The notes under the pieces: model-generated | What the model saw: the letters and a program-made list of their open reading frames with translations, nothing else | Databases searched by the model: none | Told to the model about the DNA's origin: nothing | Source of the DNA: Gemmatimonadota bacterium | Lineage (GTDB): Bacteria; Gemmatimonadota; Gemmatimonadetes; Longimicrobiales; Gaopeijiaceae | NCBI GenBank assembly: GCA_028873815.1 | Contig: JAPPNN010000027.1 | Location: forward strand, 58,285-122,284 | Length of the DNA: 64,000 bases | Direction: 5' to 3' | Program-made: the position numbers and the translations under genes | In this document: positions 35,919 through 43,891 of the stretch, piece after piece | Numbering within the stretch: the first letter of the stretch is position 1 | How the letters are laid out: each line of letters opens with the position of its first letter

Positions 35919-36670
35919 CGATCTGGGTCTGGTCGAGAGGTGTCGAGAAAGCCGAACGACCCGATGCGGCGGCCGCCCAGCATGTGAAAGGTGACGAAGT
36001 CGTCGAGCAGCGCCAGGTGGGCCCCCTGTCCACGCAGTTCCTCGGGGACGTCCCCTGCGAGCAGGGTGAGCAGCTGCGCCCGGGCGACCGGCCCAATGCG
36101 CCGCGATCCGTCGGCCGCGGGGCATTCCCGTGCCCGCACCCCACCGGCCGAGAGGTCGAAGCGCGCCATTTCATCCGGTTCGAGAAGCCGCCCGCACCCG
36201 GTGCACACGGTGAGCTCCGGGGCGAAGCCGAGGGCATGAATGATGCGCCAACCGAGCGCGAGCACCTCTCCGATGATGTTCTCGGGCCCGGCGCTGCCGA
36301 GCCGGTCCAGGCCGCCGGAAAGCGCGCGGTAGAGTTCGGCATTGGGTTCCTCGGCCGCGTGCCGCAGTACGATCTCGGCGGCGATCGAGGCCCCGGCGAG
36401 CCGCCGGAAGTCCGCGGCGAGCGCGAAGCGCGCCCTGGCAAGGCTGAATTCCCGCAACGACTGCAACTCGCGGCCGTCGCGCATAAAGATCACCGCGGTG
36501 CCCTCGCCGAACGTATCGACGCCGCCGTGACCCCGGGACGCACCGCGGCGGATACCGCGAGCCATTACCCCGACCAGTCCCAGATCGCGCGTGTAGAACC
36601 TGAGGACCCGGCTGCTTTCGGAGAACGGGTGGGCGCGCAGCAGGATCGCGTCGGTCGTTACGATGGCCAT
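35915..36670 (-). CDS. recO: DNA repair protein RecO
   Basis: A 251-residue RecO protein of the RecFOR recombination pathway, which loads RecA on single-stranded DNA. The N-terminal OB domain starts MAIVTTDAILLRAHPFSESSRVL and contains GVMARGIRRG. The helical middle is followed by a zinc-finger-like CTGCGRLLEPDEMARF with only one later cysteine (RARECPA), so the usual second CxxC is reduced. ATG 36670 is chosen because it starts at the conserved MAIVTT; the frame extends further upstream without family similarity. The stop overlaps selB by 4 nt. An upstream gap of 49 nt separates it from the next gene's stop. Confidence 0.88.
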   Translation of the reverse strand: MAIVTTDAILLRAHPFSESSRVLRFYTRDLGLVGVMARGIRRGASRGHGGVDTFGEGTAVIFMRDGRELQSLREFSLARARFALAADFRRLAGASIAAEIVLRHAAEEPNAELYRALSGGLDRLGSAGPENIIGEVLALGWRIIHALGFAPELTVCTGCGRLLEPDEMARFDLSAGGVRARECPAADGSRRIGPVARAQLLTLLAGDVPEELRGQGAHLALLDDFVTFHMLGGRRIGSFGFLDTSRPDPDR

Positions 36671-36719
36671 CCCGCAGCTCTTGTCGGCCGGGAGCGCCGG
36701 CACCCGATACGGAAGGCGC

Positions 36720-38024
36720 TCATCCTCCCAGCTCCCTGAGAAGCTCGCGGCGGCGGCGGTCGTACTCCTCCGCTTCGATGGTTCCGGCGTTCCACCGTTC
36801 ATCGAGCCGGGCCACCTCGACGAGCGCGCGTCGGCGTCCCCCGCCGGTGGTGGCCGCAGCCTGGACACGGGAGCGGAATGCAAGAGCCGCGCCCACCAGC
36901 GCCAGCGCCAGCGCGAGCATCACTGCGACGAGAGGGAGCCGGCTTCCCGGCAGCGCCCGTGAGCCGGACCCGACGGTGACGACCGAAGGTGCCACCTCTC
37001 GTCCCGCAAAGCGCCGGTAGGTCACGTCTTCCAGCGTGACCGGGTCCGTGGACATGAGCCCCGCAACCGAAAGGTCGCCCGCCGGCTCGCGAATCAGCAG
37101 CTCCATGGACTCCGTCACACCCTCGAGCGGAATGGTGAATTCGTCGGTGGGGATCGTGTAGCGCACCAGATAGACGCTCTCTCCAGGCGGAATCGGGGCC
37201 GAGGAGTGAAGTCGTCCACCGCTGAAGCTGGCCGCCCCGGGTGGAAGGTCGCTCTGCCCGACCTCGACGTCGAGCGCCCCCGGGGGCAGGGCATACGACC
37301 AGGCGGCGCCGGCTTCGCTCGCGACCACCGTCGCCTGGAAGTCGTTGCGCAGTTCGAAGAGGTCGCTCACGGACCATCCGGACCCGCCGCCCTCCCGTAC
37401 GGCGAAGAAGTTGCGCACACGGATCGGCAGCGAGACACCGGGTCCGGCTGCGATGGTAGGGTGCGCCAGAATGACATAGGGGTCGACGAGATCGTCCGCG
37501 GTGGTGACCGCGCCCCCGACGTACAGCACGTTACGGTATCGGACCGACGCAAAGAAGACATCGTCGGTCGCCTCGTCGGGCAGGCCCGCGAGGGGCATTG
37601 TGAAGGCACCGCCTCGCTCCACCCGCACGCTGTCGACCGCGCCTGTGAACGTGGGTGAGACCCGGTGCAGCACGACGGTGCCGGTATCCGCCGGAGCGTC
37701 CCCGATGAGCACCCGTCCCGAGAGAACGAAGCGATTCGGGGGCTGTTGCGTAGTCCGGAATGGTGGAGGCCCGGAAGCAGCGCATGGCAGCGTTTCGGTG
37801 CATGACGGGTCAACCGCCGCCAACGCGGGAGCCGCCGCTGGAGCCGTCCCCGCGATGGCAAGCGCTGCAAGGGCGCACGCCGTTGGGCCGAAGGGTGCGG
37901 CCGAAAGCCTGCGTGGGGTCGGAGCCGGGTCCGTGAAGCGGCTGGAGATCAGTGGTCGAACCGTCCGAAATCTTCCGGGCGCAACCTGCGCAGGTGCTCC
38001 TCGAGGGCTTCGCCGCTCATGCAC
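36720..38024 (-). CDS. Exported membrane-anchored protein with C-terminal SHOCT-like tail
   Basis: A protein of up to 434 residues. After a hydrophobic segment (ACALAALAIAGTAPAAAPALA) comes a beta-rich region (FVLSGRVLIGDAPADTGTVVLHRV, then SGWSVSDLFELRNDF), resembling a carboxypeptidase-regulatory or similar sandwich fold. A transmembrane helix (LPLVAVMLALALALVGAALAF) follows at about residue 365-385. The C-terminus, ARLDERWNAGTIEAEEYDRRRRELLREL, resembles the SHOCT-type short helical tail of membrane proteins. The only clear start in frame is GTG at 38024, which overlaps the upstream bifunctional nuclease gene by 76 nt. Function unknown. It would be anchored in the cytoplasmic membrane with its sandwich outside. 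Confidence 0.6.
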   Translation of the reverse strand: MHERRSPRGAPAQVAPGRFRTVRPLISSRFTDPAPTPRRLSAAPFGPTACALAALAIAGTAPAAAPALAAVDPSCTETLPCAASGPPPFRTTQQPPNRFVLSGRVLIGDAPADTGTVVLHRVSPTFTGAVDSVRVERGGAFTMPLAGLPDEATDDVFFASVRYRNVLYVGGAVTTADDLVDPYVILAHPTIAAGPGVSLPIRVRNFFAVREGGGSGWSVSDLFELRNDFQATVVASEAGAAWSYALPPGALDVEVGQSDLPPGAASFSGGRLHSSAPIPPGESVYLVRYTIPTDEFTIPLEGVTESMELLIREPAGDLSVAGLMSTDPVTLEDVTYRRFAGREVAPSVVTVGSGSRALPGSRLPLVAVMLALALALVGAALAFRSRVQAAATTGGGRRRALVEVARLDERWNAGTIEAEEYDRRRRELLRELGG

Positions 38025-38461
38025 GATTCCCCGTCCTCCTCACCTTCTTCGCCGTCCTCGGCGGGCATGGCTTCGGACACGGCCGCGAGCAGGGCGTCGT
38101 CCGCGAATATGCGCGCCTCCGCGCGCAGGGCGATGGCGATCGAATCCGAGGGCCGCGCGTCCACGGATATCAGGTCTCCATCCCGGTCGATAATCAGCTC
38201 GGCGAAATAGGTGCTGTCCTCGACCCGCGTGATCAGGACCCGCTGCAGCGTGCCTCCGAGTCCCCCCAGAACCGAGACGAGAAGATCGTGGGTCAGGGGC
38301 CGCTGAAAGGACACGCCCCCCAGTTGCATGGCGATCGCACTCGCTTCCCCGGGCCCGATCCAGATCGGCAGCACGCGATCCGTCCCGACTTCCCGCAGAA
38401 TGACAACCGGCGTATTCGAAGCGCGATCAAACGCGAGGCTCTGCACACTGACCTCGATCAC
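37949..38461 (-). CDS. Bifunctional nuclease family protein (DUF151)
   Basis: A 170-residue protein of the bifunctional nuclease family. The domain runs MIEVSVQSLAFDRASNTPVVIL, then LPIWIGPGEASAIAMQLGGV, RPLTHDLLVSVL, and the conserved SVDARPSDSIAIALRAEARIFADDAL near residue 100-125. A Glu/Asp-rich linker (EDGEEGEEDGES) and a short tail follow. Family members from plants and thermophiles have reported DNase/RNase activity, but the physiological role in bacteria is not firm. The last 76 nt overlap the coding frame of the next gene. The gap of 144 nt upstream to metK contains a run of G on the minus strand but no gene. Confidence 0.85.
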   Translation of the reverse strand: MIEVSVQSLAFDRASNTPVVILREVGTDRVLPIWIGPGEASAIAMQLGGVSFQRPLTHDLLVSVLGGLGGTLQRVLITRVEDSTYFAELIIDRDGDLISVDARPSDSIAIALRAEARIFADDALLAAVSEAMPAEDGEEGEEDGESCMSGEALEEHLRRLRPEDFGRFDH

Positions 38462-38605
38462 ATGACCTCCTCGCCTGGCGGTTTTCCGGCAGCCGGATAT
38501 AACCGGGGGGGGGTAACAAGTTGTGCCCCGCGCCCGTCCCGCGCCACCCGTCGCGAACGACCCGCGCCCCGGTGTCCGCCAGACACGCCGAACCGGCGTA
38601 CGAAA

Positions 38606-39793
38606 CTACAAGGCCAGCGCCGTCCGCAGCTCGCCGACGCGGTCGGTGCGCTCCCAGCTGAACAGGCTGACCTCGCGTCCACCCGCCTTCGCGACGGCCG
38701 GAGTGCGGCCGAAGTGCCCGTACGCCGCGGTAGGACCGAAGACCGGTCCTCTCAGGCCGAGATCACGGATGATCCGTCTGGGCCGGAAGTCGAATACGTC
38801 CTGAACGGCGGCGGACAGAACCCGATCCGGCACGCATCCGGTCCCGAACGTTTCCACCCATACCTGCACAGGCTCCGGCTTGCCTATCGCATAGGCCAGG
38901 CGCACCTCGCACCTCGAGGCGGCACCGGCAGCAACCAGGTTCTTGGCTGCCCACCTGGCCGCATAGGCGCCCGAGCGGTCAACCTTGGTCGGGTCCTTGC
39001 CGGAGAACGAGCCCCCGCCGTGCCGGCCCATGCCTCCGTAGGTATCGACGATGATCTTGCGACCGGTCAGCCCGGCATCCGCTTCGGGTCCTCCCAAAAT
39101 GAAGCTGCCGCTCGGATTGACGTGGATCTTCGCGCTCTCGACCGAAAAATGGCGCTCCGGAAGCACTGGCACGATGATCCTGCGAATGACCTCGGAGCGG
39201 ATCTCCTCCTGGGACAGCTCCCCCCCACGGTGTTCGGCCGCGTGCTGCGTGCTGACGACGACGGTATCGATGCGGACGGGCTCGATGCCGTCGTACTCGT
39301 AGGTGACCTGCGACTTGCCGTCGGGCCCCAGCCAGGGGATTTCCCCTGACTTGCGGGCCTGGGCGAGCCGCTGGACCAGGGCATGGGCCGCCGCAATGGG
39401 AGCCGGCATCAGCTCTGGAGTGTCGGCGCACGCGAACCCGAACATCATGCCCTGATCGCCCGCCCCGCCAAGGTCTACACCCGCCGCGATCTCGGCCGAC
39501 TGTCTGGAAAGGGCCAGGTCGCAGCGAGTGCCGTCCAGACCGTACATGGGCCGACTGTAGCCCGCTTCGCGCATTACGCGCCTGACGAGACTCGGGATGT
39601 CGGGGCGTTCACCGTCCAGCGCAATCTCTCCCGCCACCAGTATCCGGTCTGCCGCGACCAGCGTTTCGCACGCGACGCGGCCCCCGGGGTCCGTGGCCAG
39701 GATTGCGTCGACGACGGCGTCCGATACCTGGTCGGCGATCTTGTCGGGGTGTCCCTCCGTCACGGATTCGGATGTAAAAAGGCTCGGACTCAA
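38606..39793 (-). CDS. metK: S-adenosylmethionine synthetase
   Basis: A 395-residue cytoplasmic enzyme making S-adenosylmethionine from methionine and ATP. Family motifs are complete: SLFTSESVTEGHPDKI at the N-terminus (His and Asp for ATP/Mg), GAGDQGMMFGFA, the methionine loop, and the glycine-rich GGSFSGKDPTKVDRSGAY phosphate motif. The ORF extends upstream to 39862, but the TTG at 39793 puts LSPSLFTSESV at the start, as in most MetK proteins; no ATG is nearby. It is upstream of the bifunctional nuclease gene on the same strand. I looked for a SAM riboswitch in the 140-nt leader and saw none. Confidence 0.93.
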   Translation of the reverse strand: MSPSLFTSESVTEGHPDKIADQVSDAVVDAILATDPGGRVACETLVAADRILVAGEIALDGERPDIPSLVRRVMREAGYSRPMYGLDGTRCDLALSRQSAEIAAGVDLGGAGDQGMMFGFACADTPELMPAPIAAAHALVQRLAQARKSGEIPWLGPDGKSQVTYEYDGIEPVRIDTVVVSTQHAAEHRGGELSQEEIRSEVIRRIIVPVLPERHFSVESAKIHVNPSGSFILGGPEADAGLTGRKIIVDTYGGMGRHGGGSFSGKDPTKVDRSGAYAARWAAKNLVAAGAASRCEVRLAYAIGKPEPVQVWVETFGTGCVPDRVLSAAVQDVFDFRPRRIIRDLGLRGPVFGPTAAYGHFGRTPAVAKAGGREVSLFSWERTDRVGELRTALAL

Positions 39794-39933
39794 GGTGTCG
39801 GCTTCTTCTGGCAGGAGTGGTGAGCGTCGGTCAGGGCCGTGGCAGCGGTGGCGCCATCGCACACGACCATCGGAGACACGGCGCCGGCACAGCGCCGCCG
39901 GAACTGTGACGGAAGAAGATTATGGGGGACTCG

Positions 39934-41703
39934 TCAAGTCCCCGAACGGAAACTGCTCCCGAGCACGTCGCCCAGCGACTCGTCGAGCCGGCGCCTCACG
40001 TCGCAGCTCGCCGACGCATGCAGCGCTGCCGAGGCCGCGGCGCGCACCGCGCTCATTCGACATCGGCGGACCAGCCTCTTGATCTCGAGCAGCGAGGGCC
40101 AGGCCACCGAAAGGGCTTCCACGCCCAGGCCCAGCAGTAACAGGGCCCCGAGTGGCCGGGCGGCCATCTCCCCGCAGGCGTTCACCTCCACGCCCGCCTG
40201 TCGGCCGGCGTCCGCCACCATCGAAATCTGCCGCAACACGGCCGGGTGCAGTTCGTCGAAGAGATGGGCCAAACGGGTACTGGTCCGGTCGACCGCCAGA
40301 GTGTACTGGACCAGGTCGTTGGTGCCAATCGAAAGGAAGTCGACGTGCGCAGCCAGTTGCCGCGCCTGCAGGGCCGCCGCCGGCGTTTCGATCATTGCGC
40401 CCAGCTTGACCTGCTCCGAGAACGGAAGCCCCTCGCGGCGCAGTTGGTCGGCGGCCGTGCGAAGGAGGCTGCGCACGGACGTAATCTCTTCCGGCGTGTT
40501 CACGAGCGGTACCATGATGCGCACGTCCCCATGCGCCGTGGCCCGCAACATCGCGCGCAACTGCGTGAGAAACAGCGTGGTTTCGTCCGGCAGGACACGG
40601 ACGCCCCGCCTCCCCAGAAGCGGATTCTCCTCGGCCGGAGCACGCAGGAAGACCGGAAACTTGTCGCCGCCCAGATCAAAGGTGCGAATCAGCATGGGGC
40701 GGCCGGCGAACGTCTCCGCCACATGGCGATACGCGCGGTACTGCTCCTCCTCTCCCGGGGCCGTGTTGCGTCCCACGACGAGGAACTCGGTGCGGAACAG
40801 CCCGATCCCGTCGGCGCCGTGTTCGCGGGCCTGTCGCGCCTCGCCGGGAAGGTCGAGGTTTGCCCGGAGCACCACCCTGGTGCGGTCGAGCGTAACCGCA
40901 TCCTCGCGGGCAATCGCCGCAATCTCGCGCCGCCATCCCAGGATCGCCGAGCGCCGCGACTCGAAACGCTCCGCTTCCCTTTCGTCAGGATCGATCACGA
41001 CCCTGCCGGACCGGCCGTCCACGACCATCACCTGCCCGTCGCGCGCCTTCGAGGAAACCCGATTCAATCCCGCGACGGCCGGGATCTGCAGCGACCGCGC
41101 CAGGATCGCCCAGTGGGAGGTGCGCGTGCCTTCGTCGGTCGCCAGCGCCACCACCCGATCGGTGTCCAGTGTCGCGACGAAGCTGGGAGTAAGGTCTCTC
41201 GCCACGACCACAACGCCGGTCGCGCCGCCCAGGTCCCACGGCTCGGGCAGCGCAAGCAGGCGGTTCAGAACCCGCAGCTTGAGATCGGCAAGGTCGTTCA
41301 GCCTGTCCAGGACCATGGGATGGTCGGTTTGCGACCAACGCTCCTTGAGTTCCAGCATCCTCCAGTGGAAGGCACGTGCCGCCGCGAGGCGATTCTCGGC
41401 GACGTAGCGTTCCGTTCCCTCGACGACGTCGGGATCATCGAGCATCAGGATCTGCGGATCGAATATCCTTGCCTCGACGGGTCCGAGCCGGACCTCGGTC
41501 TCCCTTTTGAGCACCTCCAGCTGACGGCGTGCATCGGTGAGCGCGGCGCGAAAGAGCCCGAGTTCGCGGTCCACCGAGGCCGCCTGTACCACGGTGTGAG
41601 CGACTTCGGGGATACACCACTCGATCCGACGCACCGTCCCCCTGGCGATCCCCTCGGCGACGGGAAAGCCCTCGAAGACGGTGGGTGGCGCAACGTCACT
41701 CAT
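39934..41703 (-). CDS. ptsI: Phosphoenolpyruvate-protein phosphotransferase (enzyme I)
   Basis: A 589-residue PTS enzyme I, which takes phosphate from phosphoenolpyruvate and passes it to HPr. The HPr-binding N-terminal domain (MSDVAPPTVFEGFPVAEGIARG) is followed by the phosphohistidine motif TRTSHWAILAR. The PEP-binding barrel has FRTEFLVVGRNT, DLGGDKFPVF, the signature FLSIGTNDLVQYTLAVDR and ACGEMAARPLG with the acid cysteine. There is no GAF domain, so it is not the PtsP form. The gene overlaps the HPr gene by 8 nt, so it follows HPr in one operon. No EIIB or EIIC permease is encoded nearby. Confidence 0.92.
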   Translation of the reverse strand: MSDVAPPTVFEGFPVAEGIARGTVRRIEWCIPEVAHTVVQAASVDRELGLFRAALTDARRQLEVLKRETEVRLGPVEARIFDPQILMLDDPDVVEGTERYVAENRLAAARAFHWRMLELKERWSQTDHPMVLDRLNDLADLKLRVLNRLLALPEPWDLGGATGVVVVARDLTPSFVATLDTDRVVALATDEGTRTSHWAILARSLQIPAVAGLNRVSSKARDGQVMVVDGRSGRVVIDPDEREAERFESRRSAILGWRREIAAIAREDAVTLDRTRVVLRANLDLPGEARQAREHGADGIGLFRTEFLVVGRNTAPGEEEQYRAYRHVAETFAGRPMLIRTFDLGGDKFPVFLRAPAEENPLLGRRGVRVLPDETTLFLTQLRAMLRATAHGDVRIMVPLVNTPEEITSVRSLLRTAADQLRREGLPFSEQVKLGAMIETPAAALQARQLAAHVDFLSIGTNDLVQYTLAVDRTSTRLAHLFDELHPAVLRQISMVADAGRQAGVEVNACGEMAARPLGALLLLGLGVEALSVAWPSLLEIKRLVRRCRMSAVRAAASAALHASASCDVRRRLDESLGDVLGSSFRSGT

Positions 41704-41962
41704 CGAACCCGGCGCGCACCAGATTCGCCAACGCCGCCACCGCCTCCTCGGCGTCGCTCCCGTCCGCCGTGATGGTCAGGGAACTGCCCTTCTCGGCGGC
41801 GAGCATCAGGACACCCATGATGCTCTTGCCATTGACGCGCATTTCGTTCCTGACTACGAGAATCGACGAGGAAAAGCCACCGGCGAGCTTGACGAACTCG
41901 GCACACGGTCTCGCGTGCATGCCGAGCCGGTTCGGCACTTCGACCTCGACGGAGCAGGTCAC
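41696..41962 (-). CDS. ptsH: Phosphocarrier protein HPr
   Basis: An 88-residue phosphocarrier. The active-site histidine, His16, lies in NRLGMHARPC, and the regulatory serine, Ser47, in GKSIMGVLML, the site phosphorylated by HPr kinase. It passes phosphate from enzyme I to EIIA proteins. With HprK encoded two genes upstream, both phosphorylation sites are likely used, as in regulatory PTS clusters. It overlaps the EI gene start and is separated by 3 nt from the mannose-type EIIA gene. Confidence 0.95.
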   Translation of the reverse strand: MTCSVEVEVPNRLGMHARPCAEFVKLAGGFSSSILVVRNEMRVNGKSIMGVLMLAAEKGSSLTITADGSDAEEAVAALANLVRAGFDE

Positions 41963-41965
41963 CGG

Positions 41966-42448
41966 TCAGCGCAGTTGCGGACGCGGACGGTTGCCCGCGA
42001 TCGCGACCTGCCCCTTCACGGCGAGGCGCGGGACCAGCTCGTCGAACTCGAGCCTGCGATTGAACACGAAATCAAGGAGCATTGGAAGATTGACCCCCGT
42101 GATGACGGGCACCTCCGGCCGCTCCCGGGTCACGATGAGTGCCGCCAGATGGCACCCGCCGCTCGGCAGATCGGTGAACAACAGGTTGCGAGGACCCCTC
42201 AGTTCGCTCATGGCGCGCGCCCACAACTCCTCCCTGCCCTCCCCGGCATGCGACACGCCGACCAGCGCGTCGTCGGTAACCCCGGCAATCTGGCGCACCG
42301 CGGCGACGAGGCCGTCCGCCAGTCCTCCGTGGGCCAGCACCACGCCCCGCGCCGGCGCGGCCAACTCCTGTCCCTGATCGGCAGCGGCAACGGTTGACGC
42401 CACCCGGTCTCCGGCCATCGGGGGCGCGGCGCTTCCCCGGTCACTCAT
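41966..42448 (-). CDS. PTS mannose-type EIIA protein
   Basis: A 160-residue EIIA domain of the mannose class (PF03610 type). After an Ala-rich N-terminal stretch the conserved block RGVVLAHGGLADGLV contains the phosphorylated histidine (normally His10 of this domain). LLFTDLPSGGCHLAAL and VITGVNLPMLL follow, as in ManX and regulatory EIIA-Man proteins. It would receive phosphate from HPr. With no EIIB/EIIC partner visible, it resembles the regulatory EIIA of alphaproteobacterial hprK clusters. The start overlaps the hprK stop by 8 nt. An internal start would also be possible because the N-terminal 30 residues are variable. Confidence 0.85.
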   Translation of the reverse strand: MSDRGSAAPPMAGDRVASTVAAADQGQELAAPARGVVLAHGGLADGLVAAVRQIAGVTDDALVGVSHAGEGREELWARAMSELRGPRNLLFTDLPSGGCHLAALIVTRERPEVPVITGVNLPMLLDFVFNRRLEFDELVPRLAVKGQVAIAGNRPRPQLR

Positions 42449-43433
42449 AGTCTTCGATCAGCGAATCACGGGGGTTCAGCGCTTTCCGCAGTCCGTCGTC
42501 GAACCGCGTCGGTACGTCGACGCCCGAGTAGGCAAGGAGCTGGTTCATCGCGATCACCTCACTGATGGCGGCCAGGTTCTTGCCCGGGTTGAGCGGGATG
42601 GTCACCCTCGGGATCTCGACTCCGAGGATTTCCGTCACCTCGCGCTCGAGCCCCGTCCGCTCGTACTCCCGTGAATCGTCCCACGTCTCCAGATCGACGA
42701 TGATCTCGACGCGCTTACGCTGGCGGGTGGCCCGTGTACCGAACATCGAAGCGACATCGATGATGCCGACGCCGCGGATCTCCATGTGGAAGCCCTGGAG
42801 CTCATGCCCCTTGCCCATCAGGACGTCGTTTCCGCGCCGGGAGACGAGTACGACATCGTCGGCGACCAGGCGATGGCCGCGCGCCACCAGACCGAGCACA
42901 CATTCCGATTTGCCGATACCGCTGGGGCCGGTGAAAAGCAGACCGATCCCGTACACGTCCGCCAGCGAGCCGTGCACGGTCGTTGTGGGCGCCAGCGCAT
43001 CTTCGAGATACGGCTTCAGTACCCTGTAGAAGTCCCCGGTGTCCAGCCCAGTGCGAAAAACCGGTATCGAGGCGCGGGCTGCGGCGGACAGGAAGTGCCC
43101 AGGAACGTCCAGACCACGGGTGACGAAAACTGCGGGCACGTCCCGCGCAAACACGCCCGCGAGACGCGCTTGCGCCTCTTGCGGGTCCAGCGTGCCCAGA
43201 TAACTCATCTCGGTCTCGCCGAAGACCAGCGCGCGGCCGTCGGGAAAGCGCTCCGTGTATCCCGCCAGGGCGAGGCCCGGACTTGAGACGTCGGGGGTGC
43301 CGATGTGAACGTCGAGTGGCACACCGGCGGTGAGCAGCTCAAGCTCAAGCGCCACCTCCCTCGCCGTCAGGAGGTCGCGCACCGTAATCGACGAACTCAC
43401 GGGCGGGCCACCCGCGTCGGGCCGGTGGGGCAT
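42441..43433 (-). CDS. hprK: HPr kinase/phosphorylase
   Basis: A 330-residue bifunctional kinase/phosphorylase acting on the serine of HPr. The C-terminal domain has the P-loop GPSGIGKSE (about 169-177), the catalytic His154 in TVHGSLADVYG, and the RGVGIIDVASMFG and RVEIIVDLETWD blocks that make the HprK signature. The N-terminal domain starts ITVRDLLTARE. GTG at 43400 (SSSITVRD) is an alternative start. The gene is followed by the EIIA-Man, HPr and EI genes in an overlapping chain and preceded by the hibernation factor gene 23 nt away. Confidence 0.92.
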   Translation of the reverse strand: MPHRPDAGGPPVSSSITVRDLLTAREVALELELLTAGVPLDVHIGTPDVSSPGLALAGYTERFPDGRALVFGETEMSYLGTLDPQEAQARLAGVFARDVPAVFVTRGLDVPGHFLSAAARASIPVFRTGLDTGDFYRVLKPYLEDALAPTTTVHGSLADVYGIGLLFTGPSGIGKSECVLGLVARGHRLVADDVVLVSRRGNDVLMGKGHELQGFHMEIRGVGIIDVASMFGTRATRQRKRVEIIVDLETWDDSREYERTGLEREVTEILGVEIPRVTIPLNPGKNLAAISEVIAMNQLLAYSGVDVPTRFDDGLRKALNPRDSLIEDYE

Positions 43434-43456
43434 GCGCCCGGCTTCACCGCGCGGTC

Positions 43457-43774
43457 TCAGCTCTGCACGCTCGACGGCATATGACGATAGTCCTTTCGTC
43501 TCGACCGGTCACGCTTGAGAATCCGCTTCACATGCTCATCCAGCTGATCAAGAGCCACACGAAAGTCCGACCCCTCGCCGCGGGCCACGACCGCCTGCCG
43601 GCGCCGCCTGGAGACGATGGCTTCGACCGCGTGTGAACGGCCCTGACTCCGAAAAACGAAACTGACATCCATCACGGCGGGGTCAAAGCGGGGCCAACGA
43701 GTCGCGAGCATCTCGGCGCGGTCCCGCAAAGGTGGACTGACCTCGCATTGGTGTGCAGTGATCCGTGTCGCCAT
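43457..43774 (-). CDS. hpf: Short-form ribosome hibernation promoting factor
   Basis: A 105-residue protein of the HPF/YfiA family, which inactivates 70S ribosomes under stress. It starts MATRITAHQCEVSPPLRDRAEMLATRW, with the typical DVSFVFRSQGRSHAVEAIVSRRRR basic block and a conserved DQLDEHVKRILKR helix. It lacks the C-terminal dimerisation extension of long HPF and so is the short form. The gene directly precedes hprK on the same strand, a linkage often seen between hibernation factors and PTS-related genes in other bacteria. Confidence 0.85.
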   Translation of the reverse strand: MATRITAHQCEVSPPLRDRAEMLATRWPRFDPAVMDVSFVFRSQGRSHAVEAIVSRRRRQAVVARGEGSDFRVALDQLDEHVKRILKRDRSRRKDYRHMPSSVQS

Positions 43775-43808
43775 GAGAGTGATCTCCAGAGGTTGAGGGA
43801 ACGGTTGA

Positions 43809-43839
43809 GCCGCCGGGGCATCCCGCCGAGCCCGGCGGC
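43809..43839 (-). terminator. Long GC-rich hairpin between glycosyltransferase and hpf genes
   Basis: GCCGCCGGGGC (43809-43819) pairs with GCCCGGCGGC (43830-43839) over about 10 bp with one bulged base and a 10-nt loop. It lies in the 117-nt gap after the glycosyltransferase gene and before hpf. No T tract follows, so it may be a terminator or an attenuation element for the hpf-hprK-pts genes. Confidence 0.45.
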
Positions 43840-43891
43840 GGCACTACGACAAGGTCCAAGTTAGCAAAAAGCGGCGTGGGAATCCGCACGC

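Noticed and set aside
39794..39933. Possible SAM riboswitch ahead of metK
   Set aside because: The leader has no pattern of the SAM-I or SAM-II cores that I can recognise.
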